Below, piece after piece: positions 1 to 8,671 of a DNA stretch of 64,000 nucleotides (positions are counted from its first letter, which is position 1; each line of letters opens with the position of its first letter). A program made the position numbers and the translations under genes. The notes under the pieces are model-generated. The model was not told the DNA's origin and made no database searches. It saw only the letters and a list, made by a program, of their open reading frames with translations. This DNA comes from Sphingobacterium rhinopitheci (GTDB taxonomy: Bacteria > Bacteroidota > Bacteroidia > Sphingobacteriales > Sphingobacteriaceae): NCBI RefSeq assembly GCF_022627575.1, contig NZ_JADEYQ010000006.1, positions 62,001 through 126,000 of the forward strand, in the 5' to 3' direction.

Positions 1-291
1 TAACATCTCTCTGAAGTCCGTATAAAACTTAGCTTTAGGAAACTTCTCTACAGATCCTTTTGCGCGTGCTTTATCTACATCGCACAAATAAGCTATATTT
101 GCTTTTCCACTTTGAGAAATATTATTCACATCAGAACCACCCATTCCTCCAACCCCGATTGAAGCAACTTGTAGCATATCACTAGGCGCTCTAAAACCAG
201 TACCTCCTAAGACATGCCTTGGAACAATAGTTATACCGGCTGCCGCTACGGAAGCCTTTTTTATAAAATCTCTTCTAGATTCAGTATTCAT
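1..291 (-). CDS. Gfo/Idh/MocA family oxidoreductase, N-terminal part (runs off window edge)
   Basis: Reading the minus strand from the ATG at 289-291 gives 97 uninterrupted codons to the window edge, so the rest of the gene lies outside. The protein starts with a Tat-type signal (SRRDFIKKAS followed by a hydrophobic AAAGITIV stretch). The NAD(P)-binding Rossmann start of a Gfo/Idh/MocA dehydrogenase follows (VASIGVGGMGGSDV, then YLCDVD). The family oxidises or reduces sugar or polyol hydroxyls; the Tat signal implies export after cofactor loading. It follows the GMC oxidoreductase gene by 20 nt and is the last visible gene of the minus-strand sugar operon. Substrate unknown. Confidence 0.85.
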   Translation of the reverse strand, partial: MNTESRRDFIKKASVAAAGITIVPRHVLGGTGFRAPSDMLQVASIGVGGMGGSDVNNISQSGKANIAYLCDVDKARAKGSVEKFPKAKFYTDFREML

Positions 292-311
292 AATTGGTAG
301 ATTATAATAGT

Positions 312-2000
312 TTATAGATTCCCTTTCTTAAGTTCAGATACGGCAAAATCAACAGCTCTAGCAGTTAATGCCATATAAGTTAAAGATGGATTTACACATC
401 CTGCAGATGTCATTGCAGCACCATCTGTAACAAATACATTAGTAGCATCCCAAACTTGGTTATTCCCATTCAAAACTGAAGTTTTAGGATCTCTTCCCAT
501 ACGAGCCGTACCCATTTCATGAATTCCTTGACCTAAGCCGTAAACGTTATCATAGGTATAGGTATCTTTAACACCAATACGTTCCAACATTTCCTTCATT
601 TCATTTTGCATATCGCCACGCATTTTCAACTCATTATCTCTGATCTCTGCGTTAAAAGATAGCACAGGCAATCCCCATTTATCTTTTTTATCCTTATCAA
701 GTTTAATAGCATTCTCATGATATGGTAACATTTCACCAAAAGCGGTAAATCCTACTGACCAAGTACCAGGCTCCGTGATAGCGTCTTTCCAAGCACCACC
801 AACAGACATCTCTGCTACTTCACCAGACCACCTGCCTCTACTTGCAGCTCCTTGATACCCAAATCCACGTACATAATCTCTAGGCTTGGTATCCCCTTCC
901 ACATTTACAAATCTTGGAACATACAAACCTGTAGGTCTACGACCATAAGTATACTTATCTTCATAACCTTCTATTGTACCACCAGCACCACAACGGAAAT
1001 GGTGATCCATCAAGTTATGACCTAATTCACCACTACTACTTCCTAATCCACCTTCCCAGACATCAGTAGCTGAATTCATCAACACCCATGTAGAGTTTAA
1101 TGCCGAAGCACATACAAATATTACTTTAGCGTAGTATTCATAGGTTTGATTTGTTTCCGCATCAAGAATTTCTACGCCTTTAGCTTTTTTCGTATCCTTA
1201 TCATAGATCAATCGTGTAACAATAGAAAAAGGTCTTAAAGTTAAATTTCCCGTTTTCACAGCTACCGGTAAAGTTGCAGATTGTGTACTAAAATAAGCCC
1301 CAAAGTTACAACCTAACCAACATTGATTTTGATACTGACAATTAACTCTTCCTTCATGGGGAACAGTGATATTCGCCGTTCTGCCCATAATAAAATGACG
1401 TTTGCCACCATATTGTCCTTTTAAGCGCTCAGCTAAATCTTTTTCTACAATATTCATTGGCATAGCCGGCATATAATCACCGTCAGGTAAAGATGGTATA
1501 CCATCTCTATTACCCGAAATACCCGCAAACTTCTCTGCATAGCTATACCAAGGTGCTATATCTTTATAACGAATAGGCCAATCTACACCATGACCATCCT
1601 TAAGATTTGCTTCAAAGTCTAAATCTCCTAGGCGGTAAGATTGACGTCCCCACATCAAAGATCTTCCTCCTACATGGTATCCGCGATACCAATCAAAGCG
1701 TTTTTCTTCAACATAAGGATGTTCTAAATCATCCACCCAATAATCAAGATTTTTCTCATTTAATGGATAATCTCTTTTTAAGACCGGATGATTTTTAATC
1801 ATTTCTTGTGTCCTTCCCCCAGCATGCGGAAATTCCCATGGATTCTTGTTAGCGGCGACATAGTCCTTAACATGCTCAATATTACGTCCCCGTTCAAGCA
1901 TAATTGTCTTCATCCCCTTCTCTGTAAGCTCTTTTGCTGCCCATCCCCCGCTAATTCCAGACCCAATGACAATAGCATCATAAGTATTACTCTCTATCAT
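312..2000 (-). CDS. GMC family FAD-dependent oxidoreductase (sugar/glycoside dehydrogenase type)
   Basis: 562 residues, full length for the Bacteroidota GMC family. The FAD-binding beta-alpha-beta motif VIGSGISGG is at about residues 11-19, followed by LERG. GRSLMWGRQ matches the GMC substrate-side motif. Near the C-terminus the expected active-site pair is visible: His in GIHEMGTARMG (about 493) and Asn in CVNPSLT (about 536). GMC enzymes oxidise hydroxyls of sugars or alcohols and pass electrons to an acceptor; relatives act as glucoside 3-dehydrogenases. No signal peptide of its own is seen, and no gluconate_2-dh3-type partner subunit lies next to it in the window, although one could exist beyond the edge. 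Gene order with two Gfo/Idh enzymes, a TIM-barrel isomerase and a transporter supports sugar oxidation. Exact substrate is inference. Confidence 0.85.
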   Translation of the reverse strand: MIESNTYDAIVIGSGISGGWAAKELTEKGMKTIMLERGRNIEHVKDYVAANKNPWEFPHAGGRTQEMIKNHPVLKRDYPLNEKNLDYWVDDLEHPYVEEKRFDWYRGYHVGGRSLMWGRQSYRLGDLDFEANLKDGHGVDWPIRYKDIAPWYSYAEKFAGISGNRDGIPSLPDGDYMPAMPMNIVEKDLAERLKGQYGGKRHFIMGRTANITVPHEGRVNCQYQNQCWLGCNFGAYFSTQSATLPVAVKTGNLTLRPFSIVTRLIYDKDTKKAKGVEILDAETNQTYEYYAKVIFVCASALNSTWVLMNSATDVWEGGLGSSSGELGHNLMDHHFRCGAGGTIEGYEDKYTYGRRPTGLYVPRFVNVEGDTKPRDYVRGFGYQGAASRGRWSGEVAEMSVGGAWKDAITEPGTWSVGFTAFGEMLPYHENAIKLDKDKKDKWGLPVLSFNAEIRDNELKMRGDMQNEMKEMLERIGVKDTYTYDNVYGLGQGIHEMGTARMGRDPKTSVLNGNNQVWDATNVFVTDGAAMTSAGCVNPSLTYMALTARAVDFAVSELKKGNL

Positions 2001-2042
2001 AATCTTTGTTTATATTAGTTTAAAAATAATGTGAACAATTTA

Positions 2043-3278
2043 TTAATTTGTTTTCTCAACTTTTTCATCTTTGAAAAATACTAGGAAGATAAACATCACT
2101 ACAAAAGCAATTCCTGCAGGAACAACCCATGTATGCTGCCAAAAAGCAGCCATATCCGTAGTTTTAAGATCTTTATACATATTTCCGATATAACTAGCTA
2201 CCCAAAATCCAATTAACTGACCTATTCCGTATGTCGCCAAAGTTATAAGTCCTTGAGCAGCACTTTTATATTTCACGCCGGCTTTACTATCTGTATAAAT
2301 CTGTCCAGACACAAAGAAGAAATCATAACAGATACCATGTAAAGCAATACCTAATATCAACATAAAGGTTAAATCACCCGCATTACCAAATGCAAATAAT
2401 AAGTAACGTAATCCCCAAGCTAACATACCAACAAGGATAGTTTTCTTGAATCCGAATTTAGAAAAGAAAACTGGAAGAAGTAACAAAAATAAAACCTCTG
2501 AAACTTGTCCAATAGTCATTTTTCCGGTAGGATTTTCCAAGCCTATTTCTGTTAAGAATAAATTAGCATTTTGATAATAGAAAGCTAATGGAATACAAAT
2601 CAATACCGATGAAAGGAAAAATATGAAAAAGTTACGATCTTTTAATAATTTGATAGCATCTAAACCTATGATTGATGCAAATGAAGGTTTTTCACCTTCA
2701 TTATCTTTAATTGGAGGTGTTTTTGGTAATGTTAAAGAGAATACGGCTAATACTGCTGATGCAACTGCTGCCATCAAAAATGTATTTTTCAATGCACCAT
2801 CTAATGCATAAGTATCCCATTTAAAAACATAACTAATAGATAATCCAGCTACAATCCATCCAATCGTTCCCCAAATACGAATAGTGGAGAATTCCTTTTC
2901 TGGATTTGTCATTTGTCTAAAAGATATTGAACTCGCTAAAGCCAATGTCGGCATATACAAAATCATATAGCTCAATACATAAGGATAAAATGTATCTATA
3001 TTGACAGATTGATACATTTGATATAATAATATAGCACCTAAAAGATGTAGAATTGCTAAGACACGCTCTGCATTAAAAAATCTATCCGCAATCATACCGA
3101 CAATAAAAGGCGCGATAATGGCACCTAAAGATTGTGTAGAGAATACATTTGCTATTTCGAAGTCATCAGCTTTTAAATTTTGAGTAAGAAACGTTCCTAA
3201 GGTTACAAACCAAGCTCCCCAGATAAAAAACTCGAGAAACATCATAAAGGAAAGTTTCGTTTTTATAATTGTCGTCAT
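2043..3278 (-). CDS. MFS transporter, nucleoside/sugar:H+ symporter (NupG-like) type
   Basis: 411 residues with about 12 hydrophobic segments and few charged loops. The N-terminus (KTKLSFMMFLEFFIWGAWFVTLGTFL) is typical of the Bacteroidota 'nucleoside permease' branch of the major facilitator superfamily. In these bacteria such genes often sit next to Gfo/Idh/MocA oxidoreductase and sugar-isomerase genes, so the real substrate here may be a sugar or polyol and not a nucleoside. It lies 42 nt upstream of the GMC oxidoreductase gene and 30 nt downstream of the TIM-barrel gene, in one transcription unit. Inner-membrane uptake is the likely role. Confidence 0.8.
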   Translation of the reverse strand: MTTIIKTKLSFMMFLEFFIWGAWFVTLGTFLTQNLKADDFEIANVFSTQSLGAIIAPFIVGMIADRFFNAERVLAILHLLGAILLYQMYQSVNIDTFYPYVLSYMILYMPTLALASSISFRQMTNPEKEFSTIRIWGTIGWIVAGLSISYVFKWDTYALDGALKNTFLMAAVASAVLAVFSLTLPKTPPIKDNEGEKPSFASIIGLDAIKLLKDRNFFIFFLSSVLICIPLAFYYQNANLFLTEIGLENPTGKMTIGQVSEVLFLLLLPVFFSKFGFKKTILVGMLAWGLRYLLFAFGNAGDLTFMLILGIALHGICYDFFFVSGQIYTDSKAGVKYKSAAQGLITLATYGIGQLIGFWVASYIGNMYKDLKTTDMAAFWQHTWVVPAGIAFVVMFIFLVFFKDEKVEKTN

Positions 3279-3308
3279 AATATAATTTATTGATTAGAAT
3301 TTTGTGAA

Positions 3309-4226
3309 TTAAAAATTATCTACATGTCTATAAGCATTTACTAAAATAGCTTCGCCTTCTTTGCCAGAGGCAGACATGCCATGCTCCATACCAACGATTC
3401 CATTATATCCTTTATTGTGTAACCACTTAAATATATTTTTGTAGTTAATTTCGCCAGTTGTTGGCTCCTTACGCCCTGGATTATCGCCTACTTGAATATA
3501 GGCAATTTCACTCCAGCATTGATTCATTAAATTGATTAAATTGCCTTCATTCTTTTGTTGATGATATGCATCATAAAGTATCTTACAAGAAGGACTATCT
3601 ACAGCTTTGCATATTTCGTATGCTTGATCCGTAAAACGGAGATACAAATCTGGTGTATCACTTAAAGGTTCCAACACCATTGTAATACCATGCGGCTCCA
3701 AGAGTTCAGCTCCTCTTTTCAAGCCCTCAATTACATTTGCATTTTGAACACCAATAGGCAGTCGTCTTTCATAATCCCCAGGAACAACAGTAACCCACTT
3801 AGCATTGACACGTTTAGCTATTTCAATAGAATCTTTACATCCCTTAAGAAAAATATCAACGTGTTCTTTTTTGCCTGCAGCCAATGTATTAGCACCATTA
3901 CCACCTTTGGGAACGACAAATACTCCCATTCGCATGCCCAACTTCGCTAATAATTCTCCTATTTTTTTTTGCTCTTCTACGGAACGTCCAGGCATGCCAT
4001 TATCTTCAATACTGCGAAAACCTAAGTCATGCATATATTTAATTTCATCCAAAAAATTATTACCTGAGCTCGCACTAAACATGCCTTGATGTGGCGCATA
4101 GTCTAATTTAAAAGGCTGTTTATTTATAACGATACCTTCAGAATTCTTAGCACTTAATTCTGTTGAAGCTAACAATGTACTTCCCACAATAAGCCCAGAA
4201 TTTTTTAGAAAATCGGATCTTTTCAT
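3309..4226 (-). CDS. TIM-barrel sugar isomerase/epimerase-like protein (hydroxypyruvate isomerase type), exported
   Basis: 305 residues. The N-terminus (KRSDFLKNSGLIVGSTLLAST) is a degenerate Tat-like signal in which the second Arg of the pair is replaced by Ser. The rest is an AP-endonuclease-2/xylose-isomerase-type TIM barrel. Likely metal and acid/base residues are seen in LEPLSD (about 185-190), DAYHQQ (about 220), the QVGDNPGR loop and GMEHG near the C-terminus. The closest named family is hydroxypyruvate isomerase (Hyi), but this superfamily changes substrate easily. It sits 24 nt downstream of apbE and 30 nt upstream of the MFS gene, which fits interconversion of a ketosugar made by the neighbouring dehydrogenases. 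Confidence 0.8.
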   Translation of the reverse strand: MKRSDFLKNSGLIVGSTLLASTELSAKNSEGIVINKQPFKLDYAPHQGMFSASSGNNFLDEIKYMHDLGFRSIEDNGMPGRSVEEQKKIGELLAKLGMRMGVFVVPKGGNGANTLAAGKKEHVDIFLKGCKDSIEIAKRVNAKWVTVVPGDYERRLPIGVQNANVIEGLKRGAELLEPHGITMVLEPLSDTPDLYLRFTDQAYEICKAVDSPSCKILYDAYHQQKNEGNLINLMNQCWSEIAYIQVGDNPGRKEPTTGEINYKNIFKWLHNKGYNGIVGMEHGMSASGKEGEAILVNAYRHVDNF

Positions 4227-4250
4227 TGTTTCTTAAATGGTTAAAATTGA

Positions 4251-5231
4251 TTATTTATAAATATAATTATTAAATCCAGAGCTTTGCAACTCTTTTAGTT
4301 TATTATTTTCAACATACACAATATAAACCTCAACATCTGTCTTGTCTTCAACGAATTGCACAGCTTTCTTTGGTGACAAAAACATTAAATAATTATCTAA
4401 TGCATCCGCAACAAAGGCAGAATTAGCTATTACCGTAACGCTTAAAGTAGTACTTTCAATTGGACTGCCTGTCTTAGGATCTATATGATGTGAAACATAA
4501 TTACCTTCAACTAATCTTCTTTTTTCATAACTCCCAGAGGTTGTTATGGCTTTGTCTTTCAATTTGATCTTATAGTTTAATGCAGTTGGGCTTTGAATTT
4601 CCACTATAAAATCCCCCCCCGGCTTAGTTCCTTTTGTTATTATCTCACCTCCTAATTCTATTATATAATTATTTATATCCTTAGAATTTAGATAATCACC
4701 TAATATATCGACGGTATATCCTTGTGCTATTCCGTTCACATCTATAGAAACACCTTTTTTCTTTTTGATTAAATAATCCTTTTTTACAGATAGGTATTTC
4801 ATTCCCACAACAGATTTAGTCTTCTTTATAGCTTCCTCTGTAGGATTATTTATATACTCTTTTGTACCAAAGCCCCAAAGGTTCACTAAAGGCATCACCG
4901 TTATATCAAAATATCCATCAGTCAATCCATAGGTCTTAAAGCTAGCGTCAATGACCGCTTTCATATGCTGATCCATTTTGACTTTACGTGTTTTCGGATG
5001 ATTAAAAGATGAGATCTTGGAGTTTTGCTTATAAATAGACATTGAATTATCTATTTCCATTAATATGCTATCAATAGATTGCTTTGATATCTGCTCTGCA
5101 GCATAATATTTAATAGAATAAGTCGTACCCTGTGCTTGCCCATTAATATAATGTGCTGATAACGTATTGGGGTGTTGAGCCTTAGCGAAACACCCCAATG
5201 GAATCAGTAAAAATAATAGTATATATTTCAA
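4251..5231 (-). CDS. apbE: ApbE-type FAD:protein FMN transferase
   Basis: 326 residues with an N-terminal signal peptide (hydrophobic LLFLLIPLGCF, probable cleavage after AKA). ApbE motifs are visible: DNSMSIYKQNSKISSFN near residues 47-63, VDVNGIAQGYTVD near 167, ELGGEI near 195 and HHIDPKTGSP near 250. The family attaches FMN from FAD covalently to Ser/Thr of target proteins outside the cytoplasm, with Mg2+. It starts 1 nt after the stop of the upstream Gfo/Idh gene, so translation is probably coupled. Finding ApbE inside a sugar-oxidation operon with a flavoenzyme is unusual, and no obvious FMN-binding substrate domain is seen nearby. The coding strand holds a run of eight G (4613-4620), a possible slippage site. 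Confidence 0.85.
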   Translation of the reverse strand: MKYILLFLLIPLGCFAKAQHPNTLSAHYINGQAQGTTYSIKYYAAEQISKQSIDSILMEIDNSMSIYKQNSKISSFNHPKTRKVKMDQHMKAVIDASFKTYGLTDGYFDITVMPLVNLWGFGTKEYINNPTEEAIKKTKSVVGMKYLSVKKDYLIKKKKGVSIDVNGIAQGYTVDILGDYLNSKDINNYIIELGGEIITKGTKPGGDFIVEIQSPTALNYKIKLKDKAITTSGSYEKRRLVEGNYVSHHIDPKTGSPIESTTLSVTVIANSAFVADALDNYLMFLSPKKAVQFVEDKTDVEVYIVYVENNKLKELQSSGFNNYIYK

Positions 5232-5232
5232 A

Positions 5233-6546
5233 TTATATATAATGTTGCGTATTTAATCCTGGTTTAGCATATGCATATTCACCATTAGCATTAGGTAATA
5301 TCTTAGGCAAAGCATCCCAAGCGTATGTATCAGGCATCAAACTAATTGGTGACTCGATGGCTTGATCCCATTTAATTACCTTACCTGTATAACAAGCAAT
5401 GCGCCCAATAATACCTGTCAAAGTACTATAAGCGCCATATTCTGCATTATCAAATTTGTAATCACCTTTTGCGATAGCGTCAAACAACTCGACATGCTCT
5501 TGACGATAAGGATTAGGATCACCATTGGCCTTATGGTTAAAAATTTCATTTCCTTTAGCATCATATAACACAGCACGGTTACCTGCTGATAAGTAAATTC
5601 TACCTTTTGTGCCTTGAAATGTTTCATCTACACGATTATGCGATCCCTCAAAATGGCAGCATTGGCTAAAGATGACAGATCCATCATCATAAGTCATCTC
5701 AATTGAGAAATTATCAAAAATTTCCCCATATTCTTTTCCTGTACGATGTGCTCTAGACCCTACTCCCTGAATGGAAACAGGATACTTACCTTTAATCCAA
5801 TTGGCTACATCCAACTGATGTACGTGCTGTTCTACGATATGATCACCACACAGCCAATTGAAATAATACCAATTGCGCATTTGATAATCCATCTCCGATT
5901 GTCCAGGTTTACGAGGTCTAACCCATACCCCACCGCTATTCCAATATACCTGTCCAGCTACAATATCACCAATCATACCATCCTGAATTCGCTTTATACC
6001 TTCTCTGTAATTGGTTTGATAACGTCTTTGAAGACCAACGACAACATTCAACTTCTTACGTTTCGCTTCTTCTGCTGCCACTAATACTTTACGAATACCG
6101 GGGATATCTACTGCAACAGGTTTTTCCATAAAAACATGCTTACCCGCTTTAACGGCTTCTTCAAAGTGAATAGGTCTAAATCCGGGAGGAGTTGTCAACA
6201 AAACAACATCGGCATCTTTGATAGCATCTTTATAAGCATCAAAGCCAACGTATCTTCTACTTGCTGGCACATCGATCTTATCACCATATTTCTTGGTTAA
6301 ATTTTCATATGCCTTATCAACAGAATCTTGAAAGACATCAGCTAAAGCTACAATTTTAATGTTTTGACCTGATTCCATTGCATCAAATGCTGCACCTGTA
6401 CCACGACCTCCACATCCAATTAAAGCTACTTTAATGACATCCGATCCTGCCGCAAAAACAGCTGAAACAGGAGTTGTGGCTGCTACGGCAGCTCCTGCTA
6501 TTATTGTAGATGATTTAATAAAATCCCTTCTTTTCAATTCATTCAT
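5233..6546 (-). CDS. Gfo/Idh/MocA family oxidoreductase with Tat signal
   Basis: 437 residues. A clear twin-arginine signal (LKRRDFIKSSTIIAGAAVAA) is followed by a nucleotide-binding motif (VALIGCGGRGTGAA) and the family's EKP catalytic motif (FMEKPVAVD), then the alpha/beta substrate domain. The His-containing helix CGDHIVEQHVHQLDVANW resembles the substrate pocket of periplasmic sugar oxidoreductases of this family. Expected reaction: NAD(P)-dependent oxidation or reduction of a sugar or glycoside carbon. It is the second gene of the operon, 27 nt after the SUMF1-fold gene and 1 nt before apbE. Substrate not determinable from sequence alone. Confidence 0.88.
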   Translation of the reverse strand: MNELKRRDFIKSSTIIAGAAVAATTPVSAVFAAGSDVIKVALIGCGGRGTGAAFDAMESGQNIKIVALADVFQDSVDKAYENLTKKYGDKIDVPASRRYVGFDAYKDAIKDADVVLLTTPPGFRPIHFEEAVKAGKHVFMEKPVAVDIPGIRKVLVAAEEAKRKKLNVVVGLQRRYQTNYREGIKRIQDGMIGDIVAGQVYWNSGGVWVRPRKPGQSEMDYQMRNWYYFNWLCGDHIVEQHVHQLDVANWIKGKYPVSIQGVGSRAHRTGKEYGEIFDNFSIEMTYDDGSVIFSQCCHFEGSHNRVDETFQGTKGRIYLSAGNRAVLYDAKGNEIFNHKANGDPNPYRQEHVELFDAIAKGDYKFDNAEYGAYSTLTGIIGRIACYTGKVIKWDQAIESPISLMPDTYAWDALPKILPNANGEYAYAKPGLNTQHYI

Positions 6547-6573
6547 AATAGTATAATTTAGGCGGTTATATTT

Positions 6574-7545
6574 TTAGTTATAATCTTCAATTGGAGCCTT
6601 ATCATAATAGGCTAATATTTCTTCCGTAGACGGTTGCACTAACGGTCTTACCAAACGAAAACCGATAAAAGGCGCTTCAGGGAACCACCAATTAGATTTT
6701 GGCATTTGGGGATCAATCTGTTTCCAAACAGGGTCAGATGCATCACGTGAAGCCGATCTTAGTGCATTAGGCTCACTATTAAAACCTCCTCCACGTACTA
6801 CATTCGCATATAAATCAGTAGGCTCAGCAATTGGATTTGTAGCAACTTTACCTTCAAATTGTTTATAAAAATCAGGTGAATATTGATCATAAGTCCATTC
6901 CGCTACATTACCATAGATATCATATATGCCAAATGCATTTGGTTTCTTAAGGCCCACTTGTTGTGTCTGTCCATCGCTATTAGCGCTATACCAGGCATAA
7001 TCAGTCAGTTTATCACTATCATCACCAAAGAAATATTCTGTATTTGATCCAGCACGTGCTGCATACTCCCACTCGGCTTCTGTTGGCAAACGGTAGAAAA
7101 CACCTGTTCTAGTATATAACCACTTACAAAATTGAATAGCATTATATTGGGTCATTGCTAAGGCAGGTTTTTTATCTTTCCCCATTCCAAAAGTCATATC
7201 TAAATAGGGTTTTGTAGGCCTTGTGATGGCATCTACTTCAGGCGGAACAGTACCAGATATTTGTTTGGACTGTTCAAAATCTTTATACAAAAATGACTCA
7301 AACAAATCCCATGTAACCTCGTAAGCTCCCATCCAAAAAGGGTCAATTTTAACTTTATGAACGGGTTTTTCATCTATTTCCTTTGATTTACTACTCCCCA
7401 TTAAAAATTCTCCCCCGTGAATGGCTTGCATCGGGAATGATAAAGTTGTTCCTTTTATTTCCTGCACATAATTTTTATGATCCTTCACTTGCGCATCGGC
7501 AACACCTATTCTTAAAAAAGCTATGGCAATAATTAGTCTTTTCAT
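6574..7545 (-). CDS. SUMF1/EgtB/PvdO-fold protein lacking FGE catalytic cysteines
   Basis: 323 residues with an N-terminal signal peptide (IAIAFLRIGVADAQ). The formylglycine-generating-enzyme-type C-lectin fold is plain: GGEFLMGSS, PVHKVKIDPFWMGAYEVTW, RLPTEAEWEYAARAG (about 155-169), GNVAEWTYDQY (about 213), RGGGF and the ending GFRLVRPL. The segment after RGGGF, which holds the two catalytic Cys of true FGE enzymes, has Ser/Asn/Arg instead; the only Cys visible in the core is in FCKWL. So sulfatase activation is unlikely and a structural or carbohydrate-related role is more plausible. It is the first gene of the operon; promoter candidate at 7586-7615. Confidence 0.82.
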   Translation of the reverse strand: MKRLIIAIAFLRIGVADAQVKDHKNYVQEIKGTTLSFPMQAIHGGEFLMGSSKSKEIDEKPVHKVKIDPFWMGAYEVTWDLFESFLYKDFEQSKQISGTVPPEVDAITRPTKPYLDMTFGMGKDKKPALAMTQYNAIQFCKWLYTRTGVFYRLPTEAEWEYAARAGSNTEYFFGDDSDKLTDYAWYSANSDGQTQQVGLKKPNAFGIYDIYGNVAEWTYDQYSPDFYKQFEGKVATNPIAEPTDLYANVVRGGGFNSEPNALRSASRDASDPVWKQIDPQMPKSNWWFPEAPFIGFRLVRPLVQPSTEEILAYYDKAPIEDYN

Positions 7546-7585
7546 CTAGTAATTTAAATCTTCTTTTGGTGGTAAATATAACTAC

Positions 7586-7615
7586 TAAAGATAGTTTTAA
7601 ATTGTAACTAAACAA
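7586..7615 (-). promoter_or_regulatory. Candidate promoter of the sugar-oxidation operon
   Basis: On the minus strand, TTG at 7615-7613 (-33-like) is followed after 19 nt by TATCTTTA at 7593-7586, seven of eight matches to the Bacteroidota -7 box TAnnTTTG. It lies about 40 nt upstream of the ATG at 7545. Spacing fits the known 19-21 nt; the missing final G lowers confidence. Confidence 0.4.
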
Positions 7616-7637
7616 TAATTGAATGATAAAAATTATG

Positions 7638-8552
7638 TTACAAAAGTGTAATAATGACACAGTACCATAAAAAAGAGATCGCCAATCCGACTACAATACT
7701 TAAACCTATTATTGTATTTGACAATTTTACGTTTAGTCCAAATTTTTCTATTATCATACTCGAAGCTACAAGACAAGGCATCGCCATTTCAAATACTGAT
7801 ACTTGATAAAAAATCCCTTTTAACCCTAACAAAAGTGCTAAAAGAACGGCTATTAAAGGAGCCAATATCAACTTGTAAAAAAGCGATAGACCTATTGTAT
7901 TTATTTCTTTTTTCAGATTCCTGAACTGCAGTTGCATTCCAATAGAAAAAAGTGCTAGTGGGCTAACCGTAGCCGCTAAAGCTTGAAAAAAAGAAGATAT
8001 ATCATCGTTAACAAAAAAGCGACCAAATAATAAAGCAAATAAACAAGCTAAAAACGGGGGAAATGTAAATAACCTTTTTAGAATAAAAGACATTTTTTCC
8101 TTTTGAGAAGGAAATATAGACTTAGAGCCTGCCGCCAATAATACCCCAAGTGTAGATAAGGTAAAAAATGTTACTTGATCAGAAACAATACCTACTTTTA
8201 ATTGCTCTTCACCAAAATAAGATATGATCAGTGGAAATCCGACAAAAGAAGTATTACTTAAGCCTGATACAATCGCTAAAGTAGTAACTGTCCTCTTCGA
8301 ATAATCTAACCACCTATTTAGAATATTAAAAAATAAATAGGATAAACCGAATACCAAAAATGGTAAAAAAGCTGTAAAAAGATACGCTAATGACCAGTCA
8401 ATTCTAGGTATATACAATAATGCGATGGATGGAAGACCTATATAAATCACCCATGTATTAACTATTTTATAATCATTTTTCCCTGCAAGATTAAAGAATC
8501 TAAATAAATAACCTATAATAAGGCAGAAAACAATAATTAAAAAGTTGGACAT
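7638..8552 (-). CDS. AEC family (auxin efflux carrier-type) membrane transporter
   Basis: 304 residues with about ten hydrophobic segments in two halves, as in the AEC/Mem_trans family of bacterial transporters for malate, malonate and similar organic acids. Characteristic parts are the N-terminal INTWVIYIGLPSIALLY half and the SGLSNTSFVGFPLI segment, with the Asn/Pro-containing break typical of this fold. It is transcribed from its own unit, with 92 nt to the operon downstream and 119 nt to the divergent PagL-like gene. Substrate unknown. Confidence 0.8.
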   Translation of the reverse strand: MSNFLIIVFCLIIGYLFRFFNLAGKNDYKIVNTWVIYIGLPSIALLYIPRIDWSLAYLFTAFLPFLVFGLSYLFFNILNRWLDYSKRTVTTLAIVSGLSNTSFVGFPLIISYFGEEQLKVGIVSDQVTFFTLSTLGVLLAAGSKSIFPSQKEKMSFILKRLFTFPPFLACLFALLFGRFFVNDDISSFFQALAATVSPLALFSIGMQLQFRNLKKEINTIGLSLFYKLILAPLIAVLLALLLGLKGIFYQVSVFEMAMPCLVASSMIIEKFGLNVKLSNTIIGLSIVVGLAISFLWYCVIITLL

Positions 8553-8671
8553 TTTGAGCTAAAGTTGATTTATAAGAAAATTTATACTAAAACAAGAAAA
8601 ACAATTACAAGTATTTTTTTGTTAATATATAAATAATCGCAAATTTAAACTTACCTTTTTATATTCCAACT

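Noticed and set aside
5418-5627. 69-codon open frame overlapping the Gfo/Idh gene on the same strand
   Set aside because: It lies wholly inside a strongly supported gene in another frame, has no family features and no start context.
6574-7545. GldJ/GldK-type gliding lipoprotein or active sulfatase-modifying enzyme
   Set aside because: No lipobox, wrong neighbours and no FGE cysteines; only the general SUMF1 fold is supported.
7475-7660. 61-codon minus-strand frame bridging the SUMF1-fold and AEC genes
   Set aside because: It overlaps the real signal peptide of the SUMF1-fold gene out of frame, and its Cys-rich end is the other-frame reading of that gene.
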